The notes beneath the pieces were generated by a model. It worked only from the letters and a program-made list of their open reading frames with translations, was not told the DNA's origin and did not search any database. Shown here piece by piece: positions 9,139 to 17,142 of a stretch of DNA of 64,000 nt (its first letter is position 1; each line of letters begins with the position of its first letter). A program made the translations under genes and the position numbers. Origin of the DNA: Limisphaera sp049537155 (GTDB taxonomy: Bacteria; Verrucomicrobiota; Verrucomicrobiia; Limisphaerales; Limisphaeraceae); assembly GCF_049537155.1 (NCBI RefSeq), contig NZ_JBMVQZ010000011.1, forward strand, positions 62,001 to 126,000, given 5' to 3'.

Positions 9139-10368
9139 CTAGTCGAGTCGTACGCCCGAGGGCAGCTTCAGGTCCTTGCGTGCCGCCACCTGGGCGACGT
9201 CTTTGTCGCCCCGGCCCGAGAGGTTGACGATGAGGATCTGGTCGGGCTGCATCCGGGGTGCGCGTTTGACGGCTTCGGCGACGGCGTGGGCGCTTTCCAA
9301 GGCGGGCAGGATGCCCTCGGTTTTGGCGAGTCGTTCGAAGGCGTCCAGGGCTTCCGTGTCCGTGGCATAGGTGTATTCCACCCGGCGCTGATCGCGCAGC
9401 CAGGCGTGTTCGGGTCCCACCGCTGCGTAGTCCAATCCGGCACTGACGCTGTGGGTGAGCTGGATCTGGCCCCATTCGTCCTGGAGCAGGTAGGAGCGGG
9501 TGCCCTGCAGCACGCCCAGTGAACCGCCTTGGAATCGGGCGGCGTGTTTGCCGGGCTGGATCCCCTCGCCGCCGGCCTCCACTCCGACCATCCGGACTTG
9601 GGGATCTTCCAGGAAGGCGTGGAAAAGTCCCATGGCGTTGGAGCCGCCGCCCACACAGGCGATCAACAGATGGGGCAGTCGCCCCTCTTTTTCGAGGATC
9701 TGGCGCCGGGCCTCCTCGCCGATGATGCGCTGAAAGTTCCGGACCATTTCGGGGTACGGATGCGCGCCGTACACGGTACCCAGGATGTAGTGGGTGGTGC
9801 GGACATTGGTGACCCAGTCGCGCATGGCCTCGTTGATGGCTTCTTTGAGGGTTTGCTGGCCGGCGGTGACGGGCACGACCTCGGCGCCGAGGAGTTTCAT
9901 GCGGTAGACGTTGAGGGCCTGGCGGGCGCAATCCACCGCGCCCATGTAGATGACGCATTCCATGCCGAACAGGGCGGCCACGGTGGCGGTGGCCACGCCA
10001 TGCTGGCCGGCGCCGGTCTCGGCGATGACGCGGCGCTTGCCCATGCGCCGGGCCAGGAGGGCCTGCCCGATGCAGTTGTTGATCTTGTGGGCACCCGTAT
10101 GGAGGAGGTCCTCCCTTTTCAGGTAGATCCGGGCCCCGCCCAGCTGGCGCGTGAGACGCTCGGCGAAATAGAGCGGGGTGGGGCGACCGCAGTACTCTCT
10201 GAGGTAATACTCGAACTCGGCACGGAACTGCGGGTCGGCCCAGGCACGGCGGTACTCCTGCTCGAGCTCCTCCAGCGGGTGCATGAGGGTCTCGGGTACG
10301 AACCGGCCTCCATAGGGCCCGAAATGGCCGCGTGCATCCGGCACGGATGCCAGGGTGTGACGATCCAT
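9139..10368 (-). CDS. trpB: Tryptophan synthase beta chain
   Basis: The 409-residue protein shows the full TrpB signature: GPYGGRFVPETLM near the N-terminus, HKINNCIGQALLARRMGK with the PLP-binding lysine, ETGAGQHGVATATVAA, and the phosphate loop CVGGGSNAMGLFH. It condenses indole with L-serine to tryptophan in the cytosol, normally as an alpha2beta2 complex with TrpA. It is a TrpB1-type (complex-forming) enzyme by length and motif. trpA and the other trp genes are not adjacent, so the pathway is dispersed in this genome. The stop lies 81 nt before hypC. Confidence 0.97.
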   Translation of the reverse strand: MDRHTLASVPDARGHFGPYGGRFVPETLMHPLEELEQEYRRAWADPQFRAEFEYYLREYCGRPTPLYFAERLTRQLGGARIYLKREDLLHTGAHKINNCIGQALLARRMGKRRVIAETGAGQHGVATATVAALFGMECVIYMGAVDCARQALNVYRMKLLGAEVVPVTAGQQTLKEAINEAMRDWVTNVRTTHYILGTVYGAHPYPEMVRNFQRIIGEEARRQILEKEGRLPHLLIACVGGGSNAMGLFHAFLEDPQVRMVGVEAGGEGIQPGKHAARFQGGSLGVLQGTRSYLLQDEWGQIQLTHSVSAGLDYAAVGPEHAWLRDQRRVEYTYATDTEALDAFERLAKTEGILPALESAHAVAEAVKRAPRMQPDQILIVNLSGRGDKDVAQVAARKDLKLPSGVRLD

Positions 10369-10450
10369 GACCGGAGGTTAGCCCGGCAGGGGCGAATCGT
10401 CGAGTCGGCCGGGGCTGAGGTATCGGCCGGCGCGGTGGGATGGATCCGCT

Positions 10451-11017
10451 TCAACGGGCGGGGCGGGGCGCATCTCGCCGGTCGGGGTCAAGCGGTGGTC
10501 GTTCTGTGCGTCCGGCGGGTTCCCGCCGGAGCAGGCGTTCGAAGGCGCGGCGTTGTTCGGGTGTCAGTTCCTGCCGGATCCGTTCGCGCGTTTCGGTCAG
10601 TTCCCGGCGAATCTCCGGTTGGACCGATTCCCAAAGCTGGCGGATCCGTTCCTGGCTTTCGCGGATGATCTGCTCGATTCGGGCCCGTTGTTCGGGGTGG
10701 AGGTCCAGTTCGCGCGCGGCACGCAGGAGGAATTCGGTGCGCCGCTGTTCCAGCCGGAGTTGAAGTTCCGGTGCGGGCCGACGCGTCCATTCGGCCGGAG
10801 GGGGCAGGAACTGCGGGGGCGGTGCGTCCGCCGGTGGGCGCACTTGGGCGCGCAAACGAAGATTCCTGTTGTGCTCCCGTGTCCATTTGCTGATCACCAT
10901 CCCGCCGGTGACCACGCCGGCTGCGAAGATGATTGCGGTGGCCAGGGCGATCTTCCACCAGGCCGGTTGGGGCATCGGTCCGGTTGGGTTCGGATTTTCC
11001 TGTGGCGTTGGACTCAT
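10451..11017 (-). CDS. Membrane-anchored Spy/CpxP-like helical protein
   Basis: A 188-residue protein with one transmembrane segment near residues 21-43 (WWKIALATAIIFAAGVVTGG), a Pro-rich linker, and a periplasmic helical region rich in Arg and Glu. The segments LDLHPEQRARIEQII and LTPEQRRAFERLLRRE have the LTxxQ-like pattern of Spy/CpxP and heavy-metal-resistance-type envelope stress proteins. It closes the sigma-factor operon, 54 nt after the gene at 11072-11392. A role in envelope stress or signal sensing is inferred from that context. It resembles in style the larger helical protein at 12130-13173, suggesting a repeated module. Confidence 0.6.
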   Translation of the reverse strand: MSPTPQENPNPTGPMPQPAWWKIALATAIIFAAGVVTGGMVISKWTREHNRNLRLRAQVRPPADAPPPQFLPPPAEWTRRPAPELQLRLEQRRTEFLLRAARELDLHPEQRARIEQIIRESQERIRQLWESVQPEIRRELTETRERIRQELTPEQRRAFERLLRREPAGRTERPPLDPDRRDAPRPAR

Positions 11018-11071
11018 GTGGCTGCCCTCCAGAAGACTTGGATCCAGGGGTGTGATCTCCCGGGTTCCGGG

Positions 11072-11392
11072 TCACCAGGTCAGAGCGTCCGTATCTTCCA
11101 TGCCGGCCAACAATGCCGACTCCAGGTCTGCAGGGTCCGTGGCCGAGCCGTTTGCCGTGGGGGTGCCGACCCACAGCCAGGCACTGGCGGCCAGCGCCAG
11201 GGCGACCGATGCCCAGGCGGCGCGTACGAACCCGTGCAGCCAGGTCGCCAAGGGGTCGGGGGCAGGGGCCGGCCGGCGCAGCCGCGCCAGCACCCGTTGC
11301 TCGAAACCCTCGGGCACATCCTGGCACGGTGCACTGGCGCGCGCCGTGCTCATCAGGGCGCGTCGGATTCGTTCCAGTTCAGATCGTTTCAT
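11072..11392 (-). CDS. Putative anti-sigma-like membrane protein
   Basis: 106 residues from ATG 11392 (MKRSELERIRRALM; three codons upstream, ATG 11401 is also possible). There is one hydrophobic helix (FVRAAWASVALALAASAWLWVG) and a short acidic tail (ESALLAGMEDTDALTW). It directly follows the ECF sigma gene, the usual place for an anti-sigma factor, but no zinc-binding HxxxCxxC motif is seen. Its first 14 residues are clearly related to those of the 162-aa protein at 13173-13661 (MKRDDLDRLRAELW), pointing to a duplicated module. Function is inferred from position. Confidence 0.55.
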   Translation of the reverse strand: MKRSELERIRRALMSTARASAPCQDVPEGFEQRVLARLRRPAPAPDPLATWLHGFVRAAWASVALALAASAWLWVGTPTANGSATDPADLESALLAGMEDTDALTW

Positions 11393-11440
11393 GACCGACA
11401 AAGCTTCCCACGCTTTCAGACGGAGTTCGGGAGCTGGCGG

Positions 11441-12133
11441 TTACAGGGCTTCAATGGGATGCTTGTCCAGCCAGCGTTTCAAGAGCCGCCGCATCCGGGA
11501 CCGTGCCCGGAAGGCGCGGACCTTGACTGTGGGGACCGACCAGCCGGTGAGGGCGGCAACTTCCTTGACGGACCGGTCCTCCAGCTCCAGCAGCGTGAGG
11601 ACCAGCCGGTCGGCGGGGCTGAGTTGTTCCAGGAGCCTCTGGACCAGGTCGCGGGCGGCCTCGGCGTCGTGTGGGTCGCGAGGTTCCCGCGAGGGGAGCC
11701 GGTCCATGAGCCACTGGTGCTCAGCCTCGGTGAGGTCGGTGAAACTGGCTTCGCGGTTGCGTCGGGCGGCGCGGAGGGCGTCGTAACAGGTGCGGACGGC
11801 CAGCCGCATGAGCCAGTGCTCGAAGGGTGCCTCGCCGCGGTATCCATCGAGTTTTTGGTGAGCTTTGATCCAGATCTCCTGGGCCAGATCCTCGACATCG
11901 CTTTCCCGCCGGGTGTAGCGGCGAACGGTGGCGAATACGCGCGGGCTGTGCCTTCTCATCAGGGTTTCGAATGCGCCGAGGTCCCCCGCGCGCGCCCCGG
12001 CCACCAAGGCGGCGTCGGAAGGTTCCGTGGCAGCCGGTGCGGGGGAGCCGCTCCGAACGTCCGGTTCTTCGACCGGGTGCTGCGGTGCGTGGCGGGAGGC
12101 TGCCGCCCGTTCCTGGGCCGGCCCGGAGGTCAT
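11441..12133 (-). CDS. ECF-type RNA polymerase sigma factor
   Basis: Start at ATG 12133, which overlaps the stop of the preceding gene (ATGA), giving 230 residues. Region 2 is visible as LMRRHSPRVFATVRRYTRRESDVEDLAQEIWIKAHQKL in part, with the conserved DVEDLAQEIWIKAH core; region 4 has LTLLELEDRSVKEVAALTG followed by a helix-turn-helix reading TVKVRAFRARSRMR. Between them is the short linker typical of group 4 sigma factors. A 40-residue disordered Ala/Pro/Ser N-terminus precedes region 2. It is the only sigma factor in a five-gene minus-strand operon with two anti-sigma-like proteins and two helical envelope proteins, so it probably drives an envelope-linked regulon. Confidence 0.92.
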   Translation of the reverse strand: MTSGPAQERAAASRHAPQHPVEEPDVRSGSPAPAATEPSDAALVAGARAGDLGAFETLMRRHSPRVFATVRRYTRRESDVEDLAQEIWIKAHQKLDGYRGEAPFEHWLMRLAVRTCYDALRAARRNREASFTDLTEAEHQWLMDRLPSREPRDPHDAEAARDLVQRLLEQLSPADRLVLTLLELEDRSVKEVAALTGWSVPTVKVRAFRARSRMRRLLKRWLDKHPIEAL

Positions 12134-13173
12134 GGTACGGGAGGATGGACGGGTGGATTTGAAGTCTGGCCTTTTGATGAGGCGGGTGCGCCGGGGGGCA
12201 GGGGCGGGGGCACGGGGTCGTAAAAACCGGGGGGCAACGGAGGCAGTTCGGGCACCTGTTGCACAAGCCGGCGCCAACGCTCACGTTCCGAAGGCGTCAT
12301 GGCGGTCCAACGCTCGGCGTTGCGCAGGAAGGCACGCCGTTCCTCGGGCGACATGCGGGCCAGTCGTTCGAAGGAGGCAAGGACCTGGCGCCGTTGTTCG
12401 CGAGTCAACTGTTCGAAGCGGCGGAGGCTTTGCTCAATCTGGCGGCGCTCCGTATCGGAGAGGGTCGAGAGGGCCTTCTGCCTTTCTTCGGGCGTCCATT
12501 CGAAGAAGCGACGGAGCTGTCGGACGACGTCGCGCATCTCGGTTTGCGGCAGGGGCGGCGGGGTGTCCACCCCGGGGCCGGCCGGTGAACTGGTTCGGAC
12601 GGCCACGACCCGGAGTGCGCGGGGGTCGGGAGAGTGGGGCAGGGGTGGGACGCGACTGAAATAGTTCAGGGCCAGTTCATCCCGGAGGAACTGGGTGCGG
12701 ACCGATTCAGGTAGCCGATCCCAGAGCGCCAACCGGTCGGCCACGGCCTGGCGGAGGTGAGCGGGGACGGTTTGCTCCAGAGGCGGGCGCCGGTCAGGGG
12801 GCTGTCCCATCAAGGGGGTCAGGTACCAGCGCAGTTCGGTGGCGCGCAGGCGCAGTTCCCGTTCCTCGGGCGAGAGGGCTTCGTACTCCCGGACCTTGGC
12901 CAGGATCCTCGCCCTTACTGCGGGGGGCCGATTGCTCAAAGCCCGTTCGCGGTCAGCGGGCTGCATGGCCAACACTTCCCTGAAAAAATCCACCGGGGAA
13001 CCGGGTGGAGGCAGGGGGGGAGCAGCCGGGGGGATGGGGGCGGCGGTCTGGGCGGGTGCGAGGAGAACGAACCAGAGTTGAAGGGCGGCCAACACCAGCC
13101 AGACGCGCCATCGCCACCGGCGCTGGCCTGTGGGAGGGCGAAACGAGTTGCGGTGGGAGAGCCCGGGGCACAT
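12130..13173 (-). CDS. Secreted helical-repeat protein (DUF3106-like)
   Basis: ATG 13173 overlaps the stop of the upstream gene (ATGA), giving 347 residues. A hydrophobic signal or anchor segment lies near residues 20-42 (VWLVLAALQLWFVLLAPAQ). The mature part has repeated units of about 22 residues of the form (M/L)(S/T)PEERxxxLxxLxxFxxL, for example WTPEERQKALSTLSDTERRQ, LTREQRRQVLASFERL, MSPEERRAFLRNAERW and MTPSERERWRRLV. Such repeats are seen in DUF3106-type secreted proteins of Verrucomicrobia and Planctomycetes whose function is unknown. The C-terminus is Pro-rich. It is coupled to the sigma gene by a 4-nt overlap. Confidence 0.7.
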   Translation of the reverse strand: MCPGLSHRNSFRPPTGQRRWRWRVWLVLAALQLWFVLLAPAQTAAPIPPAAPPLPPPGSPVDFFREVLAMQPADRERALSNRPPAVRARILAKVREYEALSPEERELRLRATELRWYLTPLMGQPPDRRPPLEQTVPAHLRQAVADRLALWDRLPESVRTQFLRDELALNYFSRVPPLPHSPDPRALRVVAVRTSSPAGPGVDTPPPLPQTEMRDVVRQLRRFFEWTPEERQKALSTLSDTERRQIEQSLRRFEQLTREQRRQVLASFERLARMSPEERRAFLRNAERWTAMTPSERERWRRLVQQVPELPPLPPGFYDPVPPPLPPGAPASSKGQTSNPPVHPPVP

Positions 13174-13661
13174 CACTGGAGCAACGTCAGGAGTTCCAGG
13201 TCGGGCCCCGGCCCGGCTGGCAAGCGTGCCACCACATCGAAGTCGGCCCAGACCTCGGGCGGCGCCGCCCAATCGTTCCAGACCCGGACCACCTCCGGTG
13301 CCGGCGGGTTGGGCTGCGTGAGGGGCTGCCATGAGAAAATGCCGAGCAGGAGGGCCACTCCGCCGGCGATTGCCCAGCGGACCCAGGCCGTGCGAAGGGC
13401 GCCCAGGATTTCCCTCCAGCGGACCGGTCCGGCGGCGCCAGTGTCGCGATCCAGCTCCGTCCAGATGCGCGCGTGGAGGCTCGGCGGCGGCTCCCGCTCC
13501 GGCAAGCTCTTCAGGGCGCGGGTCAGGGCCTGTTCCAAGGCCCAATCTTCACGGGCTTCCGGGTGTTGGCGGAGCCAGGCATCCAGTTGGGCCGCCTCTT
13601 CCGTGTTCAACGGCCGGCGCCACAATTCCGCCCTCAACCGGTCCAGATCGTCCCTTTTCAT
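13173..13661 (-). CDS. Anti-sigma-like single-pass membrane protein
   Basis: 162 residues. The N-terminal cytosolic part (MKRDDLDRLRAELWRRPLNT, EEAAQLDAWLRQHPEAREDW) resembles FecR/anti-sigma N-terminal helices, and the pattern LDAWLxxHPE is frequent in that group. One transmembrane helix follows (WAIAGGVALLLGIFSW), then a short periplasmic tail ending DLELLTLLQ. It is the first gene of the sigma operon, overlapping the next by 4 nt. Having an anti-sigma-like gene before the sigma gene and a second after it is unusual. No zinc motif is visible, so the assignment rests on topology and context. Confidence 0.6.
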   Translation of the reverse strand: MKRDDLDRLRAELWRRPLNTEEAAQLDAWLRQHPEAREDWALEQALTRALKSLPEREPPPSLHARIWTELDRDTGAAGPVRWREILGALRTAWVRWAIAGGVALLLGIFSWQPLTQPNPPAPEVVRVWNDWAAPPEVWADFDVVARLPAGPGPDLELLTLLQ

Positions 13662-14042
13662 GGTCGTTCATGGGACAAAACACCGGCGGGTGGCCAAAGT
13701 TGCCGCCGCCTTTCGGCGGAGGCTCCCGCAACCCTTTGCGCGGTCCGAAAGACGGCTGGGAAGTGTCAAGGGGTGCAGGGGGCCTGCGGACCGTGTGGTT
13801 TGGGCGGAGTCGGGCGGGGTTCGGGCGGCACGGGCATGGCTCTGCTCCGGGGCTTGCGGCGGTGTGCAGAACGGATACACTGTCACAGCTTGACCGGGTT
13901 GTACCCGATGCGCCTTGGCAGACGTGCGGCTCACGGGCCAAAGCAACGTATGCCCATCCGGGTACGTCCGGAAGAAGGGCGGCGGGGGTTCCTCCAGCCG
14001 GCAACGGTCCGGCCAGGGGCCCGCAGGTGACCCTGAAACAGC
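13662..14042. other. Divergent intergenic region
   Basis: 380 nt between the sigma operon (leftward) and tonB (rightward). It should hold promoters for both. A TTGACC at about 13890 lacks a convincing -10 partner, and I see no repeats, RNA gene or coding stretch here. Confidence 0.5.
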
Positions 14043-14783
14043 ATGGTGCCAGTAGAGCCCATGGGAGAATCGGTGAGTCCGGCAGCCACGGTGACGTCGT
14101 ATCAACTGAACTCGGATCTGGCCAAGCTGTGTTTACCAGCGGCCAGCCGGGATCCGTTGCGCCGGCTTGCCTACGTGAATTCGATTTGCGCGGCTTTCTT
14201 GTTGGTGGGGTTGGTGGGGCTGAAGATGCCCGAGCCGCATGTGCGTCCGATTCCGGAGCCGGTGGAGATTGTGCCGGTGGTGTTCACGCCGCCGGATCAA
14301 CCGCCGCCGAGCACGGAGGAAGAGCCGATGGAAGAGCCCCCTGAGGATCTGCCGGAGCCCACGTTGGACACGCCGGTCGTGGCCACGGTTGTGGCGGCTG
14401 ATCCGGCCAACGTGGCGTTTGCCGTGCCGGTCCAGGGACCGGTGATCCTGGCGCCGGCGCGGTTTGCGGCACCGCCGCCGCGGGTGTTGCGGCCGCCCCC
14501 GCCCACGCCGACGCGGTTCGTTCCGACCGGTCGGGAGGGCGGGAGCTTCCCCTGGCCGCGGAGTTATCCGCGGCAGGCCCTGCTGGAGCGGCAACAAGGT
14601 ACGGTGACCCTGCTGGTGCAGGTGGGGACCGACGGTAAGCCGACCTCGGTAACCGTCCATGAGAGTTCCGGGTACGGCACATTGGATCGGCATGCATTGG
14701 AGTGGGTGCGGGATCACTGGCGCTGGCCGCCGGGTCCGCCCCGGGCCTATTACGTGCCTTTCGTCTATCAGTTGCCGAAGTGA
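14043..14783 (+). CDS. tonB: TonB-family energy transducer
   Basis: 246 residues (starting at ATG 14061, MGESVSPAATV, would give 240; neither has a clear ribosome site). One hydrophobic helix near residues 46-62 (YVNSICAAFLLVGLVGL) anchors it in the inner membrane. A Pro/Glu-rich periplasmic spacer follows (PPPSTEEEPMEEPPEDLPEP). The C-terminal TonB domain is recognisable from PRQALLERQQGTVTLLVQVG to VHESSGYGTLDRHALEWV. It transmits proton-motive force to outer-membrane transporters. exbB and exbD follow on the same strand, making a complete energising complex, though no TonB-dependent receptor is in the window. Confidence 0.88.
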   Translation: MVPVEPMGESVSPAATVTSYQLNSDLAKLCLPAASRDPLRRLAYVNSICAAFLLVGLVGLKMPEPHVRPIPEPVEIVPVVFTPPDQPPPSTEEEPMEEPPEDLPEPTLDTPVVATVVAADPANVAFAVPVQGPVILAPARFAAPPPRVLRPPPPTPTRFVPTGREGGSFPWPRSYPRQALLERQQGTVTLLVQVGTDGKPTSVTVHESSGYGTLDRHALEWVRDHWRWPPGPPRAYYVPFVYQLPK

Positions 14784-14903
14784 CCGGCGGAGTTCTCCGA
14801 TCCCGATGGGGACGGGAGTGGCGGCGGTTGCGAGGCGGAACCGATGGAGGGGCGCTTCCCGGAGCCGCCCCTTGAGACGAGAAAGAAAACGGGAGATACG
14901 AAT

Positions 14904-15575
14904 ATGATGCTGGCGAACATCCTGGTGGAATACTTCGAGAAGGGTGGATGGATCATGTGGCCCATCCTGGTCACCGCCATTGTGGCTGTGGCCGTGGTGG
15001 GCGAGCGCACGTTTTGGTGGATCCGCGAAGGATTCCGCCGGGAGCCTGAGAAGCTGGAACAAATCTTCGCCGCGATCGAGAACGGCGACTTCCGCGGTGC
15101 CGCCCAATTGTCACGAGATTCGAGCGATCCGGTGATCCGGATGATCTGGCACGGACTGAACCATCATCATTCCTCGCTGCAGGGGGCGCTGCAGGTGGCG
15201 GCCGGAGCCGAACTTCAGCGGGCGGGCCGGTTTTTGACCGTGATGGACACGATGGTGACGCTGGCTCCGTTGTTGGGGTTGTTGGGCACCGTGTCGGGCA
15301 TTTTCCGAACCTTCCTGTCGATTGGCGACGTGGAACTGGCGGTGGAAAAGGTGACCGGGGGCATCGGCGAGGCGTTGATCGCGACCATGTGCGGTCTGGC
15401 CATCGCCATCATCTGTCTGATTCCCTTCAACTACTTCACCAGCAAGGTCAGCCGGCTTCAATTCGAGCTGGAATCGGCCGCGACCAACCTCGAAATCATG
15501 GTGGCTGCGGCCAAAAAGCGCGGTTTCGATACGATCGAGTTTCACGAGGAAGCGGCCCGGGAGAAGACCACCTGA
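14904..15575 (+). CDS. exbB: MotA/TolQ/ExbB proton channel protein
   Basis: Start at ATG 14904 (MMLANILVEYF), preceded by GGGAG, giving 223 residues. Three membrane helices are seen: residues about 13-33 (WIMWPILVTAIVAVAVVG), about 115-135 (TMVTLAPLLGLLGTVSGIF, the ExbB/TolQ signature) and about 150-172 (IGEALIATMCGLAIAIICLI). It is the channel subunit that with ExbD converts proton flow into motion of TonB. It sits 120 nt after tonB and 57 nt before exbD. TolQ is the alternative name, but neighbouring tonB rather than tolA favours ExbB. Confidence 0.92.
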   Translation: MMLANILVEYFEKGGWIMWPILVTAIVAVAVVGERTFWWIREGFRREPEKLEQIFAAIENGDFRGAAQLSRDSSDPVIRMIWHGLNHHHSSLQGALQVAAGAELQRAGRFLTVMDTMVTLAPLLGLLGTVSGIFRTFLSIGDVELAVEKVTGGIGEALIATMCGLAIAIICLIPFNYFTSKVSRLQFELESAATNLEIMVAAAKKRGFDTIEFHEEAAREKTT

Positions 15576-15632
15576 TGCGGCCTCCCGGCCGGCGCCGGGC
15601 AGAATCACAACCTGAGAACGGACGGACCCGTC

Positions 15633-16061
15633 ATGAGAATCGGCTCACCATTGCCGCACAAGAAGGCGCGGATCGAGATCATCCCGCTCATTGACATCAT
15701 GTTTTTCCTGCTGGCTTCGTTCATGATGGCCAGCCTGACGATGATCCGTCTCCAATCCATCAAGATGGACCTGCCCACGGCCACCGCTGCCACCCGTGAT
15801 TTCAAGCCGGACATCATCAACATTGCCGTGGACAAGCTGGGCGACGTCTACATCGAGAAACAGCGGGTCACCCTTTCCGAACTGCGCCTTTACCTCTCGA
15901 ACAAATACCGCATCAACACCAACGTCCCGGTGTACATCAGCGGTGACAAGGACGCCACCCACGGCGCGGTGATTCGCGTGTTGGACATCGTGCGACGGGA
16001 GGGGATTCAGAAGGTGTCCTTTGCGATCTCTCCGCAGAGCAGCGGCGAGGGAGGGAATTGA
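15633..16061 (+). CDS. exbD: Biopolymer transport protein ExbD
   Basis: 142 residues with the family architecture: a short cytosolic N-terminus (KKARIEIIPLIDIMFFLLA), one membrane helix carrying the protonatable aspartate in PLIDIMFFLL, and a periplasmic domain with VYIEKQRVTLSELRLYL and VYISGDKDATHGAVIRVLDI. It partners ExbB as proton-channel stator and binds TonB in the periplasm. The gene is last in the tonB-exbB-exbD operon. The following 244 nt up to the convergent gene at 16306 hold nothing recognisable. Confidence 0.93.
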   Translation: MRIGSPLPHKKARIEIIPLIDIMFFLLASFMMASLTMIRLQSIKMDLPTATAATRDFKPDIINIAVDKLGDVYIEKQRVTLSELRLYLSNKYRINTNVPVYISGDKDATHGAVIRVLDIVRREGIQKVSFAISPQSSGEGGN

Positions 16062-16305
16062 CCCGTCGGCCGCGAAACCGACTTCGATCTTCGGGGCACA
16101 GTCCGGTGTGGGTGAAGGAGGTCGGTGTGGACCTGCAGGTTCCGGGCTCTTTCCAGCCCCTCATCCGGATGCGGCTCCAAACGGATCCTTCCCGGCGAGG
16201 GCGAGAACTGCAACCACCGCTGTTGGCAGGAGTGGTTGGGGCGGGGCATGCGGACCGGTCGGATCGGTTGAATCTTCGGGTGCCGCGGCGCATCCGGGGC
16301 TGGAC

Positions 16306-16848
16306 TCAGCGCCGGGGCGGTGAGGGGGCGTTGGTGGCGGCTGCGGCCAGTGCCTCCTGCTGGGCGTTCCACTTCTGAACGAGATCGTTGAACTGCTGGA
16401 CCAGATCGTTGTACTTGGCGACGATGGCGTTGCGCTCCTCGGCGAGCTTTTTCATTTCCTCGTTCTGCTGGGTGATGATTTGGTTCTGGCGTTCAATGTT
16501 CTCGTTGGCCTGGGTGAGCGCCTCCTTGTAAACGTCCACCTGCTGCTTCAGCTGCTCGTTTTCCCGCAGGGCCTTGTCGAGTTCTTTGTCGAGCCGGCTC
16601 AGCTCGGCCATGTTGGTTTGGATGGTGGCGGTCAACTGCTTGCGGATGGCCTCGAGTCTGTCCACTTCCTCCTGGGTGCGCTTGACCAGACCGTTGAGGT
16701 TCTGGATGGCCTCCTTCTGGTCCTGGACCTCGTCCGTCAGCGCCTGCAAGCGCTGGCGCAGTCGAACCTCCCGGTTCCATTGAAACGCCACCAGACCGCA
16801 CAGGGCCAGGGCAAACACCATCAAGAGCGTCGTCAAAAATGATTTCAT
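16306..16848 (-). CDS. Membrane-anchored coiled-coil protein
   Basis: From ATG 16848 (MKSFLTTLLMVF), 180 residues. An N-terminal hydrophobic segment (residues 4-24) anchors or exports it; the rest, residues about 28-165, is one long coiled coil with regular heptads (LQALTDEVQDQKEAIQNLNG, LDKALRENEQLKQQV). The tail is Ala/Pro-rich. I do not recognise a family. The architecture suggests a structural or tethering role in the periplasm. It stands alone: the gene upstream (17143-18330) is 294 nt away on the same strand, and that gap shows no other gene. Confidence 0.7.
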   Translation of the reverse strand: MKSFLTTLLMVFALALCGLVAFQWNREVRLRQRLQALTDEVQDQKEAIQNLNGLVKRTQEEVDRLEAIRKQLTATIQTNMAELSRLDKELDKALRENEQLKQQVDVYKEALTQANENIERQNQIITQQNEEMKKLAEERNAIVAKYNDLVQQFNDLVQKWNAQQEALAAAATNAPSPPRR

Positions 16849-17142
16849 AGATTGAGTGCGTCCTTTTGTGGGACGGCTGCCAAGCGAACGGAGGATTACA
16901 GGCTTTGCACGCGGAGTCAAAGCCGGAGAACGGTCTTTTCCGGCCGCCCACCCGGCGCGAGGTGCCGCCGGGCGGACCCAGCCGGGCAGACGCAGGGGAA
17001 GGTGCGGGATACCGGACCGTGGACGCACGGCCGGGCCGTCAGGTTTGTCGGGGTTCCGGCCGGCCCCGGGTCATGGGAGGTGGGAAAGCGACATGCGGCC
17101 GGGCCAGCAGGTGGGGCCGGGTGCGACCGGGGTGTGCCCTGG

